Counted from the stretch's first letter, positions 10,911 to 23,595 are shown. The stretch is 64,000 nucleotides of DNA from Erigeron canadensis (GCF_010389155.1 NC_057761.1:3846501-3910500); one strand, 5' to 3'. A program made the numbers and translations. Notes: generated from the letters alone by a model not told the origin.

Positions 10911-12659
10911 TATATGTTACCCGGTCATTATTCCCGGAGACATTACATAAAAAAATAAATTAAATCTATTAAAATAAATTAATTAGTAAAAATAACAAAA
11001 TATGGCTTACAATAAGCATATTAATACCAATAACAACACTTTTAGATAAGGAAATATGTTACGAACATAATATGTAATAAGAGTAGAAAAATATGACAAT
11101 GGAAACACTTCGATAATGATGAGATAATAAAACAAAAGTGGGCATGTATCAGTTAAAAAACGAACATTAAAACTTTTTGGGTAAAAGTAAACGGGGTTAG
11201 CTTACAATTTAAAATGAAATTCTAAATGAAAAATGCCAGAAGTCAAAACTTTTTGGTGTAAATAAAAACAGAAATTAAAAAACAAAAAAAATATATATAA
11301 AGATAAAAGAGTTAAAAAATAAAAGAAAAAACATAATGGGATAAATAAGAATAATGGGGATGTGAAGTTAAGTAAACTATTTTAACACCAAAATAATAAA
11401 AAAATAAAAATAAAAATGTTCAAAAATCCGAAAACAAAAAATTAAAAACATATAAAAAGAAACTTACCAGAATCTCAACATAAGAATTAAGGTGATAGAG
11501 TATTAGAGGAGACGTTAGGCTTCAGAATTGAATGGAATGATTCCTCTCATTTGGTTGTCTTCACTGCCCGTGAATTCCTTCTCATTTTCTATTCCAATAG
11601 TCTTCTGCTCTGTCCAATTGTTACTTAGTTCATAGTAGTTAGGACCAATTAAGGTATTGTAGTTTAAACTTGATACATCGTTTTTAATATATATACTTAA
11701 TTACTAATTGTTCAAGCTACCTCAAGTTGTTAAAGTTAGGAAGATCTTGACATTTGATTTGAAATCAGAAATTAAGATTAAATAATCATGTTGAATTTTA
11801 ACCCTTGATTTTAACTTTAGACATAATAGTAGCTCGTTGTAAAACTTTGTTAAGACGTACAAAACCAGAAAAATATATTTAGAATATGTCACTTTAGCAT
11901 ATAGTATTAGTTGTTGTCCCAAGTTGTAATTCATACACTTTTAAAAGTTCAAATTTCCTACATATAGCATGAATGCATGATATATGTTAACATTTTCATG
12001 GTGTATATGAAAGATAGAAATACTTATAAAGTGAAAAAAAATTTGTTAGTAAAGTTGGAGAGACATTGATCATTAAATTAAAATGAAAAATTACATATCA
12101 AGGATAATTTTTTAATCTTGACTATTGAAATTTAATAAAAAGATACAAATTCTTACAACTATAAAATATCTCAATCCGTATATGAATACCATACTACCAA
12201 ATTTAAAGTATCTCAAGCCGTACATGAATACCATACTACCAAAACAATACGAGTATGATTTTGCCCCTACCACAAAGACTACAAGTTTTCATTCAACCAT
12301 GGCGGCTATAGAATGGACTAGTATATTTAATCTTCTTTAGTTCTAAAGTGTCCCTGCTTTTTCCTAACAGTCGATTGACTTGATTTTGTCAAAAGTCGTT
12401 CATAAGTCATAACTTCCAAGTTAAGTGTCTGACCAAAAATAATGTTAGAGGGAAGAAAAAGAAGTGTAAAAATATTTGAAAAAAAAAAGTTTAAATAGCT
12501 AAGAAAGAAAACCAAATGTAAGTGCTCCATATATCCTTTTTGTTTCTATTGTTTATAAACAATAATTTTATTTCACATTCATAGCCATATTCATATTCAC
12601 AATACATATAACTAAACCATATTTTGATCGATTAATTAAATGTTATTTATACCTCTAAC
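10911..12659. other. Gene-free AT-rich spacer with a short tandem repeat
   Basis: No coding signal. A 42-bp unit (beginning TATCTCAA(T/G)CCGTA) is repeated twice at 12167-12250. Two stretches (about 11725-11820 and 12040-12130) share words such as GTAAAGTTGG and ATCTTGAC with the Mutator-like MITE family and may be eroded copies. Confidence 0.55.
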
Positions 12660-13070
12660 TATAATCGTGTAGATTATATATATATATATATATATATATG
12701 GGAAAGATAATTTGAGACCAACTAAAAAAAGTCCAAAAAAGGACCATTGATTTTCGTAACTTACACACCACCATCATCATCTACTACGATATACAAGACT
12801 TATTTGTAAAAACACTAAGATTTTCTGGCGACGGGTCCACCAGAAAATCATGTGTAAGTTAACTGTGTAAGTTACTTACACATGATTTTCTGGTGGGCCC
12901 GTCGCCAGAAAGTCTTAGTGTTTTTACAAAAAAGTCTTGTATATTGTAGTAGATGATGATGGTGTACAAAAATCAATGGTCCTAGTTGGTCCTAAAATAA
13001 GAGGTGGTCTCAAAATATCTTACCCCTATATATATATGTATATATATATATGTATAATCTACACGATTAA
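12660..13070. mobile_element. Foldback (long inverted repeat) element
   Basis: Two arms of about 200 bases are inverted copies around a centre near 12864. The outermost words TAATCGTGTAGATTATA and TATAATCTACACGATTA pair, then the (TA)n blocks, then GATAATTTGAGACCA with TGGTCTCAAAATATC. The inner arms containing TTTTCTGGTGG/CCACCAGAAAA follow. Transcribed from either side, it would form a long, nearly perfect RNA hairpin. It has no coding capacity; its superfamily is unclear because the flanks are (TA)n-rich. Confidence 0.75.
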
Positions 13071-14104
13071 CAATATATGTATCCGGACCAATCAAAAGTT
13101 TTAAAAGTGACAACCGGATACGTATGTAGTATATGGATGCCACGTAATATATGAACGTCATATACGTACACCCAAATAGGCAGGTACATATTAAAAGTTT
13201 AAAAGCTAAATGCTTATGATATTAAAAGTAAACAATTATATTGGTATACATTATAACATAATATAGTGCATCACATTTTGATGATATAAGACTATCCGGA
13301 ACAAGGCGTGAAATTGCATTTTTGATGTGTGAGAACGTCCCGGGACGCCCCGCATTGCCCTGAGGGGCATTATGGAGAGAAAGAGAGTGTGTCGTGAGAA
13401 AATTGACGAGGTGAAATGAAAGAGATAAAAGGAATCTTTCATGGGGCTATCAATACTTTTCACTTTCCCAAACACTTGCTCCACCACTTAATTTTCCTTT
13501 TCATGACTATTGTGGGTCCCTCAAGGGCTTATGGAGTATTTTTTAAAGCTTTGCTCCAAAAATATAAGAAGGAAAGCCTCATAATGAATAATAGTCTAAC
13601 CTCATCAAGTAAAAATAGATGCCTCCATGTAGGGCTTTAAAAAGGAGTCTTGCTCCTCATAGTCTAACCTCATGAAGTAAAAATAGATGTATAATAGATT
13701 GCTACCAGTGTTTTTTCTCATCAGTTTTGTTAAATCAGTTTTTATTTAATAATTTATTTCAAAGTGACACACCACTACTTGTAATGCCCATCAATTTAAT
13801 TTTTATTAACTTAACAAAATAACAAACTTAAAGTTAAGTGATTATTATGGTTTTAAAGTTAAGGAATTAAAAATTTATCAACCTTGTGATCCTAACAGAG
13901 ATAACACGGCTCATTTGATAAGAATTGCACGGTCACCCAATGACAAAAATGAAGTAAAAACCCCCGATAACGGTTTAACATTACATATACTTTTCTACTT
14001 TTGTATCTAATTCAACAACCCTCAAATCAATAGAACATACATGATACATCATCAAAAGCGATATGAAGTAGAATAGTAGATGATGCATCCAGCAGCTAAG
14101 TAAA
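13071..14104. other. Gene-free spacer downstream of UGT copy 2
   Basis: No convincing gene. A direct repeat of AGTCTAACCTCAT(C/G)AAGT plus AAAAATAGATG occurs at about 13590 and 13658, separated by a short segment with GGAGTCTTGCTCCT. This may be the footprint of an insertion. A GC-richer patch at 13325-13370 (CCCGGGACGCCCCGC) stands out from its surroundings but codes for nothing recognisable. Confidence 0.5.
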
Positions 14105-15505
14105 TTACTCCTTGATCATGATAAGATCAATAAGACGTTTAACATTATAATAAGATTGTCCCCCTTCAACAATCGTTGACCGGCTCTTCTGTTTCATCTC
14201 TTTTACATTCTTTCTAATCTCGCCATCATTCATTAACTTATTAATCCCACTTACAATTTCCTCTGCCTTAACCAACATCCCGTTTCGATAATCAACTTTA
14301 ATTTCTGCGGCCAATCCTAATTCCCCAACGAACTGGAACGCGTTAAGGTGTTGTTCTGCGTAAATGGGCCAAGCCGCTATTGGAACCCCACACCATATAC
14401 TCTCCAGTATCGAGTTCCACCCACAATGTGACACGAACCCTCCTGTAGAAGGATGGGACAACACCGCCATCTGTGGTGCCCATCCAATTATCTTCCCGAT
14501 ACTCGATGTTCGTTCTAAAAAGCCCTCATCCAAGATTTTTTCTAGACTTTCGTAATCCTCTGGACCATCCATTAGTATATTCGATTGTGGTGGACGCCTA
14601 AGCGACCATAGGAAACGTTGTCCACTTTTTTCTAGAGCAATTGCAATTTCTTTCACTTGTTCCTCATTGAAGGTTCCCATGCTCCCAAAGCAGAGGAACA
14701 CAACCGAATTCTCGGGCTGATCATCTAGCCATGTCATAATTTCGTCCGACTTATCATTATTTTTCGGGTTTTTGAGGTTTAGTATCGGCCCAACTGGTAA
14801 CACTTGTGGGCGACAGCGGTAACTTCCATAAATGGCCCTCATCCCACGCCGTTCAAGGTCTAGAAATGTATTTACTATAATACCCTTTGATTTGCGAAAC
14901 CTCTTGGCTAGATCTAGATAGATTTTTAACGTATCTCCTTTCATATGCACTGGACTAGGTAAAAGTTCGGACGGGACAGGGTAGTAAAAACTCGGGATTG
15001 AAAGCTTCAATCCCGGGTCAGCAAACTCTGTCGCATCATAACCCTCATAGTCGCGCTTGTCCTGCAAGTAAAACATCGTGCCAAGCGTGGCAGCACCAGA
15101 TGCAAAATACGTAAATGTTGGAACACCAAGCTCATTCGCGACATCGGTCATAGGTACACAAAACATATCAACAACGAACCCAACGAGCCGAGCAGAGCTA
15201 GAACTAACGATGTCTTGGACGATTTTCTTAACATGTGTCTTGTGGTATTCGATGAAAGCGTTGAGGAAAGTGTTGGGTATGACATGTGATTTTGCTGTTT
15301 CGTCACAAGGGATGTCTATGAAACGTAAACGGGGAGTTGAGTCTTGAGTTACTTGATCGTAATATGATTGTGAGGAGGGGTTCATTAGGATGATCGAGAC
15401 GGATAGGCGTGGCTCACGGTCGAGGAGAAGCTTGGCGAGCTCCACCATCGACGGCAGGTGACCGGCTAATGGAAATGGAATGAAAACGAGCTCTGAAATG
15501 GTCAT
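14105..15505 (-). CDS. UDP-glycosyltransferase, UGT71-family (copy 2)
   Basis: This is an intact, intronless family-1 glycosyltransferase of 466 residues from the preferred start. An in-frame ATG 36 bases upstream (15541) would add 12 residues, but MTISELVF aligns with the sister genes, so 15505 is chosen. The catalytic His is His16 (PLAGHLP), where Leu replaces the usual Gly two residues before it. The partner Asp is probably Asp113 in VVDMFC. The PSPG box spans 342-385 and ends in Gln, consistent with UDP-glucose use. The acceptor is unknown; flavonoids and other phenolics are typical for the family. It is clearly paralogous to 5890-7287 and 41781-43214 but has diverged in the acceptor-side N-terminal half, for example in residues 45-60 and 160-185. 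Confidence 0.92.
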   Translation of the reverse strand: MTISELVFIPFPLAGHLPSMVELAKLLLDREPRLSVSIILMNPSSQSYYDQVTQDSTPRLRFIDIPCDETAKSHVIPNTFLNAFIEYHKTHVKKIVQDIVSSSSARLVGFVVDMFCVPMTDVANELGVPTFTYFASGAATLGTMFYLQDKRDYEGYDATEFADPGLKLSIPSFYYPVPSELLPSPVHMKGDTLKIYLDLAKRFRKSKGIIVNTFLDLERRGMRAIYGSYRCRPQVLPVGPILNLKNPKNNDKSDEIMTWLDDQPENSVVFLCFGSMGTFNEEQVKEIAIALEKSGQRFLWSLRRPPQSNILMDGPEDYESLEKILDEGFLERTSSIGKIIGWAPQMAVLSHPSTGGFVSHCGWNSILESIWCGVPIAAWPIYAEQHLNAFQFVGELGLAAEIKVDYRNGMLVKAEEIVSGINKLMNDGEIRKNVKEMKQKSRSTIVEGGQSYYNVKRLIDLIMIKE

Positions 15506-15553
15506 TGTGTTTTTGAAAAGATACCGGAAATTGGTGAGCATTTTGGTTGGTTA

Positions 15554-15563
15554 TTATATAACT
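15554..15563 (-). promoter_or_regulatory. Possible TATA box of UGT copy 2
   Basis: The minus strand reads TTATATAA about 50 bases upstream of the preferred start codon, which would give a short 5' leader starting inside or just before the upstream ATG. This is weak support for using 15505 as the start. Confidence 0.35.
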
Positions 15564-15741
15564 TTGGGAGTAAAAGTTAGTTGAATTATTTATCATCAAT
15601 TTAATTTTTCGTTTTATAGCGAAGAAGCCTAAATTTGAAGATGATGTCACGGCCTTAGTCATCGTTTCAACCTTCCATAATGGAATTCAGTATTGAAGGG
15701 TTATATTTGTAAAAAGAGAGACTCTCTCGTCTTACAACACG

Positions 15742-15929
15742 GGATAAAAATTCTCTAAAGTTACTTTCAACTTTACTAGTAAAGTTAGAAGTATCTTGAC
15801 CTTTGTATTTAAATCAAGGGTCAAAATTCAAAGATATATATTTCAATCTTGACCTTTGATTTTAATTCTAAGGTTAGAATCACCAACTTTACTAATAAAG
15901 TTATAAATAACTATAAAGAATCCTCATCC
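15742..15929. mobile_element. MITE of the Mutator-like family (copy 2), upstream of UGT copy 2
   Basis: Long terminal inverted repeats of about 80 bases start GGATAAAAATTCTCTAAAG on the left and GGATGAGGATTCTTTATAG on the right (inverted). Flanks carry TACAACAC on both sides (ending 15740 and starting 15930), an 8-bp or, with one mismatch, 9-bp target duplication as in Mutator-like MITEs. It lies about 240 bases upstream of the UGT copy 2 start codon. Confidence 0.7.
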
Positions 15930-16743
15930 TACAACACCGTCTTACATTTTAAAATTAGAGTTAACTTTCCTTCCGGGTTGTTACTGGCATGGATCAAAAT
16001 CATTGACAAAATTTCAAATTTAAGGATAAAAAATATAATTTCGTAAGAAAAGGAATAAAATATGAAATTTCGTAAAAATCACAAGAACCAAAAGTATAAG
16101 TAATTCTTAAAATTATCAATATAAATATAAAACAACGTTTTATTAAAAACTCAATAGCACTTAATTATTTTTATTTATATTGAAAAATATAATACATTAA
16201 TTTTAATATCACTTTATCAAAGCTAGAAAAACACATTACCTTAAGAATAAAAACATTTTATTGGAAAAAAAATAAAAATACAAACACATCAATAATAACT
16301 AAAACATAAAATTATAAACGATAATTTGAATTTCGCCTCTCAACTAAGTTATCATATTTTATACTTTCAATACTATAAAGTGATTTTACTCAAGTTATTA
16401 ATAGGACATTCAAAAGGGGAATGGACTATCTTATCATCACATGTGGTTGGTTAACATCAAAAGAGTCTCGTCGTTTTACTTATGGAACTCGATTGCAAAA
16501 GTTTTCCAACTTCAAAGGTTAAGTTGTAACAAAATCTCTTAAAGATTGAAAATGCAAAACGTGAAAGTCTTGAAAGATGAAAAATATAACTAACGTAAAA
16601 ATAACTAAATATAAATAAGCATTGTACCAATTTAAATGTCCAAATTTGATTTATAAAATCTTTTTTTCTCTAATTTTAACCGTAAGTAATTTTGTTTGTA
16701 GAACATAATACTTAGTGAAAGTTATATTAATGAAAAATATATT
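15930..16743. other. Gene-free AT-rich spacer
   Basis: AT-rich sequence with no coding signal or recognisable repeat ends. It ends at the target duplication of the minus-strand Gypsy element. Confidence 0.6.
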
Positions 16744-18716
16744 TGTAAAGACCCAACTCGATAAACCGAAAATATAAGAATTTTTTTTTATACCCCACTG
16801 TGCCGTAGTGGAAATCCTCGGCCAGAACATGAACATGCCTCACTGCGCCGCAGTGGGTTCGACAAATCTCCCACTGCGCCGCAGTGGGAGGAACCAAAAT
16901 GGTTTCCGTGGGAATCCATTGCGCCGCAGTGGGCAAAGTCACCCCCACTGCGCCGCAGTGGGCTACCTGACAACAACCCTAATACTCATTTCGACCTTGA
17001 ACAACTTGTAACCTTCAAATTTCAAACCAACATCTGAAAGACACATTCTAGAGATTTATAACAACTTCATGGACACATTTTAAACATAATTACAACATCA
17101 AATTGTTTCAAAACTCTTGAATACCATTAACGGGTCATTTACCCATTTTGACGCTATTTTCGTCCAAAGTGCAACTTCACAATTTGTTAAGACTTTACAC
17201 CTGATCATTTACAAAATTTTAACAAAAGTATGACCATCAAACCAAAATGTACCAAGAGCTAAGAGGAGAGGGATTTCTAGGCCTCTAATCCAAAAGTTTG
17301 TCATTCCTCCAAGAATGACCCAATACCTCCAAATCTTGCAAAGTCACTTCAAGCTCTAGTCAACTCTTTCAAATCAACACACTAGTTCCTTCTTCCGGAA
17401 CTACCTACAAAAGGGTAAATAACTAAAATATAAGCAAAGGCTTAGTGAATATACCTGCATACATTTAAGGATACGAAGGAGGACAAAGTACAAGGACTTT
17501 TACATGTAACCAATGGCATCGTCATGTCACATTTACATATTCACCTTGTACACTAACAACACATATATAGATCCATATAAGCTAAACAATCATATCTATC
17601 GGGATTCTTAGGCCAAGGAGGTTCTTAGGCCTCATATCATATCAACTATCGGGATTCTTAGGCCCCGTAGGTTCTTCGGCCTCATAATAACAATGCCCCA
17701 CATAGGCTTATGCCACATCAATTACCACACATGGATTTACAAACTTCAACATGAAATGGTCAAAACCACCATAGACAAAAGGCTTCAACATGATGTGGTC
17801 AATTGATCAAACATAAACATAAAGGTATGCAAATATACTCACCTCCTCCGCAAAAAGGACAACAATGCTAAAACGAATAAGCACAAGCAAGCTTCAACCT
17901 ATAATCATATCATAAAATGTATAAGCTTACATTCACAACTTGACTAGTTCAACCTAGCCATTCTCAATCACTAGCCTTTTCTAAACCCAAAACTCAACTC
18001 ATTTGTCATTGAGTTTCTTTCATCTATAACAACATCATTGATCCTACCATTTTCATTCATATTTCAATAACTAACAAAAATTCATCTTTTCTTACAAACT
18101 CAATTTGTCACATTGAACTCATCTATTTCAAAAATCAAACACATCATATAACTCAATGACAACTAGGTTGACTAAGGAATTGGGGAAAAATTAACCATAA
18201 TTCATATTCTAGCAAAACCCCTAATTTGGTTCATCCATGAACCCTAATTTCAAAGGAAAGATAAAAACTAATTTAAGGGAATTCAATACCTCAAGATTCA
18301 ATGAGCTAATTCAAGACTATAGGCTACAATTTCTTTTTCACCCTTTTTCCTCTTGATTTTCGGCCACCACCCAAAATCACCAAAACCCTAGCTTTTAAAT
18401 TTCTAATATAGATGAAGATGATTAATGTTTTTGCCCTTGGATGAATTACTCTTTGATTTAGAAAGAATATGAGAAGGGATGCATGTAGGGAAGAAGAAAA
18501 ATAGAAGTGGGAGATGACTCATGATCAAATGGATGGCTGGCACTTTGTGAGGATGCCACGACCCATCCCACTTTTGTGGGTATTTTACCCGCTATCCGCT
18601 AAAGTCCAACTAAATTAACCCCATATCCAAAAATAAATGACCTACAAAATTTATTTAATGTCAAAACTATGAAAAGGGGTTAATTTCTTTTACCTTAAAA
18701 TATTTGGGGTGTTACA
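16744..18716 (-). repeat. 3' LTR of minus-strand Gypsy
   Basis: 1973 bases, with inverted ends TG/CA. It keeps a block of about 0.4 kb (around 17130-17500) that the other LTR lacks. Near its left edge it carries five copies of a GC-rich palindrome (16793-16962). Confidence 0.9.
16793..16962. repeat. Array of five GC-rich palindromes in the LTR
   Basis: Five copies of CCCACTGCGCCGCAGTGGG or close variants lie at 16793-16811, 16838-16857, 16870-16888, 16916-16933 and 16944-16962. Each has an 8-bp stem and a 3-base loop. The array stands out strongly from the AT-rich background. Confidence 0.9.
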
Positions 18717-18731
18717 ACTCTCCCCCACTTG
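18717..18731 (-). promoter_or_regulatory. Polypurine tract of minus-strand Gypsy
   Basis: On the minus strand AAGTGGGGGAGAGT lies directly before the 3' LTR. It is the expected primer site for plus-strand DNA synthesis. Confidence 0.8.
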
Positions 18732-18734
18732 GAA

Positions 18735-21435
18735 CGGATCACGGCCTTGTGATCCAAGCCGTATGCAAAGACGGATAATAAACTAGCACATCATACTCGG
18801 ATTCCCATGTACAATCGGACATGCTACCATGCTTCCACAATATCTTGTAAGTTCTCACCGTCTTATTTCGTACTCTTTAAAGCTCTTCCTCGACTATGGC
18901 AATCGGCTCTTCAATATAATTCAACTTATTATCGACCTCAATCTCATTCAATGGTACATAGGAAGACTCGTTGGCAAGGCATTTCCTAAGATGTGACACA
19001 TGAAAAGTAGGGTGAATTCTCGATAACTCTTCCGGTAACTCCAAATGGTAGGCAACCTTGCCAACTTTAGCCAAGATTTTGAACGGGCCAATAAAACGGG
19101 GACTTAACTTTCCACGCTTTTGAAACCGTAGAACACCTTTCCATGGAGAGACCTTCAACAAAACACGATCACCAACATTGAATTCAATTGGCCTTCTTCC
19201 TTTATCCGCATACGACTTTTGTCGGTCTTGAGCCATTTTCAATCTTTCCTTGATCACATCTATCTTCTCAATGGTTTTCAACACCACTTCCGTGCCACCT
19301 ATTTCCCTTTGACCTACTTCTTCCCAACAAATTGGAGATCGACACTTCCTTCCATACAACATTTCGTACGGTGGCATTTGAATACTAAAATGGTAGCTAT
19401 TGTTGTATGAGTACTCTACCAAAGACAAGTGAAGATCCCAAGTGCCTCCAAAATCAATGATACATGCCCGAAGCATGTCTTCAGTCGTTTGAATGGTTTT
19501 CTCACTTTGGCCATCCGTTTGTGGGTGATAGGCGGTGCTAAGCTTGAGCTTGGTACCCATATCTTCATGAAATTTTCGCCAAAAGTGAGAAGTGAAACGA
19601 GTGTCTCTATCCGAAACAATGGAGATGGGAACTCCATGTCTTGCTACAACTTCTTTTACGTAGATCTTTGCCAACACTTCGGATGATGATGCCTCATGGA
19701 TGGGAAGAAACAAGGCACTCTTGGTCAATCTATCTACTATTACCCAAATCGTATCGAATTGATTTCTAGGCGTCTTGGGCAATTTAGTGATGAAATCCAT
19801 GGTGATCTCCTCCCACTTCCATTTGGGGATTTCCAACGGTTGCAACATACCATAAGGCTTTTGATGCTCCGCTTTCACTTGTGCACAAGTCAAGCATTTT
19901 TCAACATACTTCACCACATCTCGCTTCATACCGGGCCACCAATATTCCACCTTCAAATCATGATACATCTTTGTAGCACCGGGGTGGATGGAGTACTTGG
20001 ATTTGTGAGCCTTATCAAGTAGGACTTGTTTCAACTCATAAGAAAATGGGACCCAAATCCTCCCAAAACGTAAGGTAAGACCACGAGAATCCTTAGTAAA
20101 ATATTGAATTTGACCTTGAATTCTTTCTCTCTTAGGATGTCGTTGCAAAGCCTTTCCTTGAGCTTCCTTAACTTGATCAAAGAAATCGTTGGTGATCAAA
20201 ACCCATAGGGGAGAAACAACTAAAGCATGATGAGAACTCTTCCGACTCAAAGCGTCCGCCACTACATTAGCCTTCCCGGGATGATATAATATCTCACAAT
20301 CATAACCTTTCAAAAGATCTAACCATCTTCTTTGGCGATTATTGAGATCTCTTTGCTCAAAGAAGTACTTGAGGCTTTTATGATCGGAGTAAATGGTAAA
20401 CTTGACTCCATAAAGGTAATGGCGCCAAATTTTCAAAGCAAAAACCACCGCCGCTAACTCCAAGTCATGGGTAGGATATCGTTTTTCATGCTCTTTCAAT
20501 TGTCTAGCGGCATAAGCAATCACTTTACCTCGTTGCATAAGAACACATCCAAGGCCATTAAATGATGCATCACAATACACTGCCATGTCTTCTAGGCCAT
20601 CGGGCAATACGAGGACCGGCGCTTGACTTAGTCTTTCACGAAGTTGTTGGAAAGCCATCTCTTGTTCGCTCTTCCATTTGAACTTAATGTTCTTTCGGGT
20701 CAACTTGGTCAATGGGGAAGCTATTTTAGAGAAGTCTTGAATAAAACGACGGTAATAGCCCGCTAGACCAAGAAAACTTCTAATCTCCAACGGATTCCTG
20801 GGTTGTTCCCACTTCATCACCGCATTAATCTTGGCCGGGTCCACCATAATTTCTTCACTATTAACCACATGACCAAGAAATTGCACTTCCCTTATCCAAA
20901 ACTCACACTTGGAGAACTTAGCATAGAGCTTCTCTTTTCGTAATGTTTCCAACACCTCGTTTAAATGAACTTCATGATCGGATGAACTTTTTGAGTAAAT
21001 GAAAATGTCATCAATGAAGACGATCACGGACTTATCGAGCATAGGGCGACAAACACAGTTCATGAGGTCCATGAAAGCCGCGGGAGCATTAGTAAGGCCA
21101 AATGGCATGACCACGAATTCGAAATGACCGTAACGAGTCCGAAAGGCGGTTTTAGGAATATCTTCTTCACGTACTTTGAGTTGATGGTAACCCGAACGAA
21201 GATCAATTTTGGAAAAATACGAAGCTCCTTGAAGTTGATCGAATAAATCGTCGATTCTAGGCAATGGATACTTGTTCTTTACGGTGACTTTGTTGAGCTC
21301 GCGGTAGTCGATGCACATTCGCATGCTTCCATCCTTCTTCTTTACAAAAAGTACCGGTGCACCCCATGGAGAGTTACTAGGTCGAATAAAACCCTTGTCA
21401 AGTAATTCTTGTAGTTGCTTCATCATCTCTTGCAT
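18735..21435 (-). pseudogene. Gypsy pol: reverse transcriptase, RNase H, integrase, chromodomain
   Basis: An open frame of 852 codons (21435-18877) holds reverse transcriptase with the FIDD active site (residues 140-143). RNase H follows from YCDA (277-280) to about 390. The integrase has a zinc-binding HHCC domain (His474, His482, Cys504, Cys507) and a catalytic Asp537, Asp599 and Glu635, with the classic 35-residue spacing. In the same frame, after a TAA at 18877-18879, the sequence continues with KTVRTYKILWKHG and CTWESEYDVL, a chromodomain-like tail ending near 18735. The stop thus cuts the chromodomain off. The open frame's first Met is internal: the true polyprotein begins in gag, from which it is separated by frameshifts near 21460 and upstream. 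The enzyme core may be intact, but the element could not make a proper gag-pol. Confidence 0.88.
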
Positions 21436-21439
21436 CTCC

Positions 21440-22482
21440 GTTGGGCCAAACGATAAGGAACTTTAGCAATGGGGTTAGCTCCCGAAATAAGATCAATTGA
21501 GAATTCAACTTGTCGTTCGGGAGGAATGCCTTACAAGTCTTCGGGAAAAACGTCGGCGAATTCATTAACAATAGGGATGTCTTCGATAGATAGGGGTTGC
21601 TTCTCAACATCTACGATGTGGGCAAGATAAGCATGACATCCATGTAATGTAGCGTTTGGCACGAGCAAAAGTACACACGGATATAGAACGTTCTTTCTAA
21701 TCACCGTAAACCACCAAGTCTTTGCCCTTAGAAGTCTTCAAATACACCGCTTTTTCATCACACGCGATCTTGGCGTTACAAGAGCTCAACCAATCCATAC
21801 CTAAGATTATGTCAAACTCTCCCATTGGAAAAGGAATTAGATTAGCTTGGAAGAGTTCCGAAGAAATTTTGATTTCACACCCTTTATACACATCCTTCAC
21901 TAATTCCACCCTACCATTACCAACCTCAACTCGCAAAGTATTTTCTAGACATGTCTTAGACATGGGAATAACATGAATTACTCTAGTTGCAACAAATGAT
22001 CTATTCGCCCCTGAATCAAAGAGAATTCGCATAGGCACATTATATACAAGAAATGTACCTGTGACAACATCATCCGAGTTTCTTGCTTGCTCCACCGTGA
22101 GTTGAAAAGATCTTCCACGCGGGTTTCCATGAACTTGAGCGTTCTTCCTCTCCGCCTTCCCCCTTCTCTCTTCTAGCCTCTCCTCTTCAGTCAACTTAGG
22201 GCATGAGCTTCTCATATGGCCCTCCTCAAAGCACTTGAAACATATAAGGGGTTTTTGAGGTTTAGACCTACATTCCCGACTAGTGTGCCCCGGCTTCCCA
22301 TAAGTATAACAACCCTTATTCGCCGCCCTACATACCCCCAAATGATTCTTCTTGCATTGGCGGCAAAAAGGAACATTTCTTCTATTTGAGTGGTTACCGG
22401 AACTACCCTCTTGTCTAGGCCACTTGCTTGGAGAATTTACATCCTCATATCTTCTCTTCAATTTCATGATCCCGGGCCACAT
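21440..22482 (-). pseudogene. Gypsy gag C-terminus and protease, frameshifted
   Basis: The open part, 22482-21697, encodes two CCHC zinc knuckles (residues 58-71 and 81-94) and the aspartic protease site LFDSGAN (Asp156). In the first knuckle the second Cys is replaced by Tyr (CYTYGKPGH), which should weaken RNA binding. The frame stops at TAG (21697-21699). Fragments of the linker to reverse transcriptase follow in other frames, including an [19 protein letters not shown] run at about 21550-21510 and a one-base deletion near 21455. Relative to the upstream gag segment the frame is shifted near 22460-22480. Confidence 0.8.
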
Positions 22483-23284
22483 CCGGCAACATGGAGAAAG
22501 ACTCCATTTGACGCAAACTAATCTTCTCCCAAAGGTTCTTCCTCAACTTCAAATAGAATTGCTCTTTGAGTAATTGGTCATTCTCAAGAAATTTCGGACA
22601 AAATTGAGCCTTGTCCAAGAATTGGGCTCGGAATTCGTTCAAGCTCATGTTGCCTTGACAATCATTGAGGAATTCACTCCTCAACTTAGTTACCTCGGCC
22701 TCCGATCGGAATTCCTTGAAAAACATTTCCTTAAATTCGGGTCATCCCACATTATCTAGCGCCCCTTTCTTGATAGCCAACAAACCATCCCACCATCTCT
22801 TCCTACTGTTTTTGAGCATGCTCACCGCAAAAATAACTTTAAGATGTGAGGGGCATTGACTAGTACGGAAAGCCCCTTCTATCTACGATATCCACCTCGT
22901 ACAAACAATGGGATCATGATCACCGTGATACTCCGGAGGGTGGCACACTTCAAAGTATCGAAAGGTGAACTTCTTCTAGTAACTTCTTTCCCCCGTTACT
23001 TTCACCTCCTTCTCTTCTTCATTCTTCTTGCCTTTATCCTTGGCATCACGTTTCTCAAATTCCCGTTGCACGTTAATTGCAACCTCTTCCCTGATCATTT
23101 GAGCTATGTGGTTATTCATAGCCCCTTCCATTGTTGCGTTCAATCTTTTGAGTAACACCGGAGTGTACTTCTCTAAGGCTCTCCCGATTTGGTCCGAGGT
23201 ATCCATACTATCTTCGGCAAATATGGGCTCTTCTTCTTCATTTTGACTATGGTTTTCATCTTCGTCGTTACGTTGATCGGCCAT
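22445..23284 (-). pseudogene. Gypsy gag N-terminal and capsid region with stop codons
   Basis: The likely start MADQRNDEDE (23284) opens an acidic N-terminus. One frame can be followed to 22445 through the capsid-like retrotransposon gag domain (RTSQCPSHLKVIF, RRWWD-like, FRSEAEVTKLRSEFLN), but it is interrupted by three in-frame stops: near 22976, near 22880 and near 22747. Gag forms the virus-like particle that packages element RNA. With these lesions no full-length product is possible from this copy. Confidence 0.8.
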
Positions 23285-23595
23285 ATTATAATAAGAATGA
23301 ATAAACAGATTTAATTTCATAACCTATCTCTACACGCTCAAACTAAAACCAAACCTATAATTTTGTACTAAATCGTCTCAAGGTTTGATGTCGTTAGTTT
23401 ATAAATTGTTAATACTTCAACCATAATAAGGCCAACTTCTTATTGTGCATTAAATACTAGCAAGTGGATAAACTAGCATCATCAAACGCATCTTTCGATC
23501 CCATATAAAATTTCGGTCACCTAAGGTCGAGTCTCAACTAAGGTTTAAGTCTAGGAACCCCCTACACGAGGAAATACCTAAATCCTTTAAACCTT

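Noticed and set aside
12660..13070. MicroRNA precursor
   Set aside because: The hairpin is far longer and more perfect than a typical plant microRNA precursor and includes (TA)n flanks; a foldback transposon explains it better.
16793..16962. CRISPR-like array, because palindromic repeats with unique spacers occur
   Set aside because: Spacers are of unequal length and are shared between both LTRs, the context is a plant retrotransposon, and there are no cas genes.
16788..17011. Short frames rich in LRRSG/CGAVG repeats on both strands of the LTR edge
   Set aside because: They are the palindrome array read as codons. They look like repeat proteins only because the DNA is repetitive.
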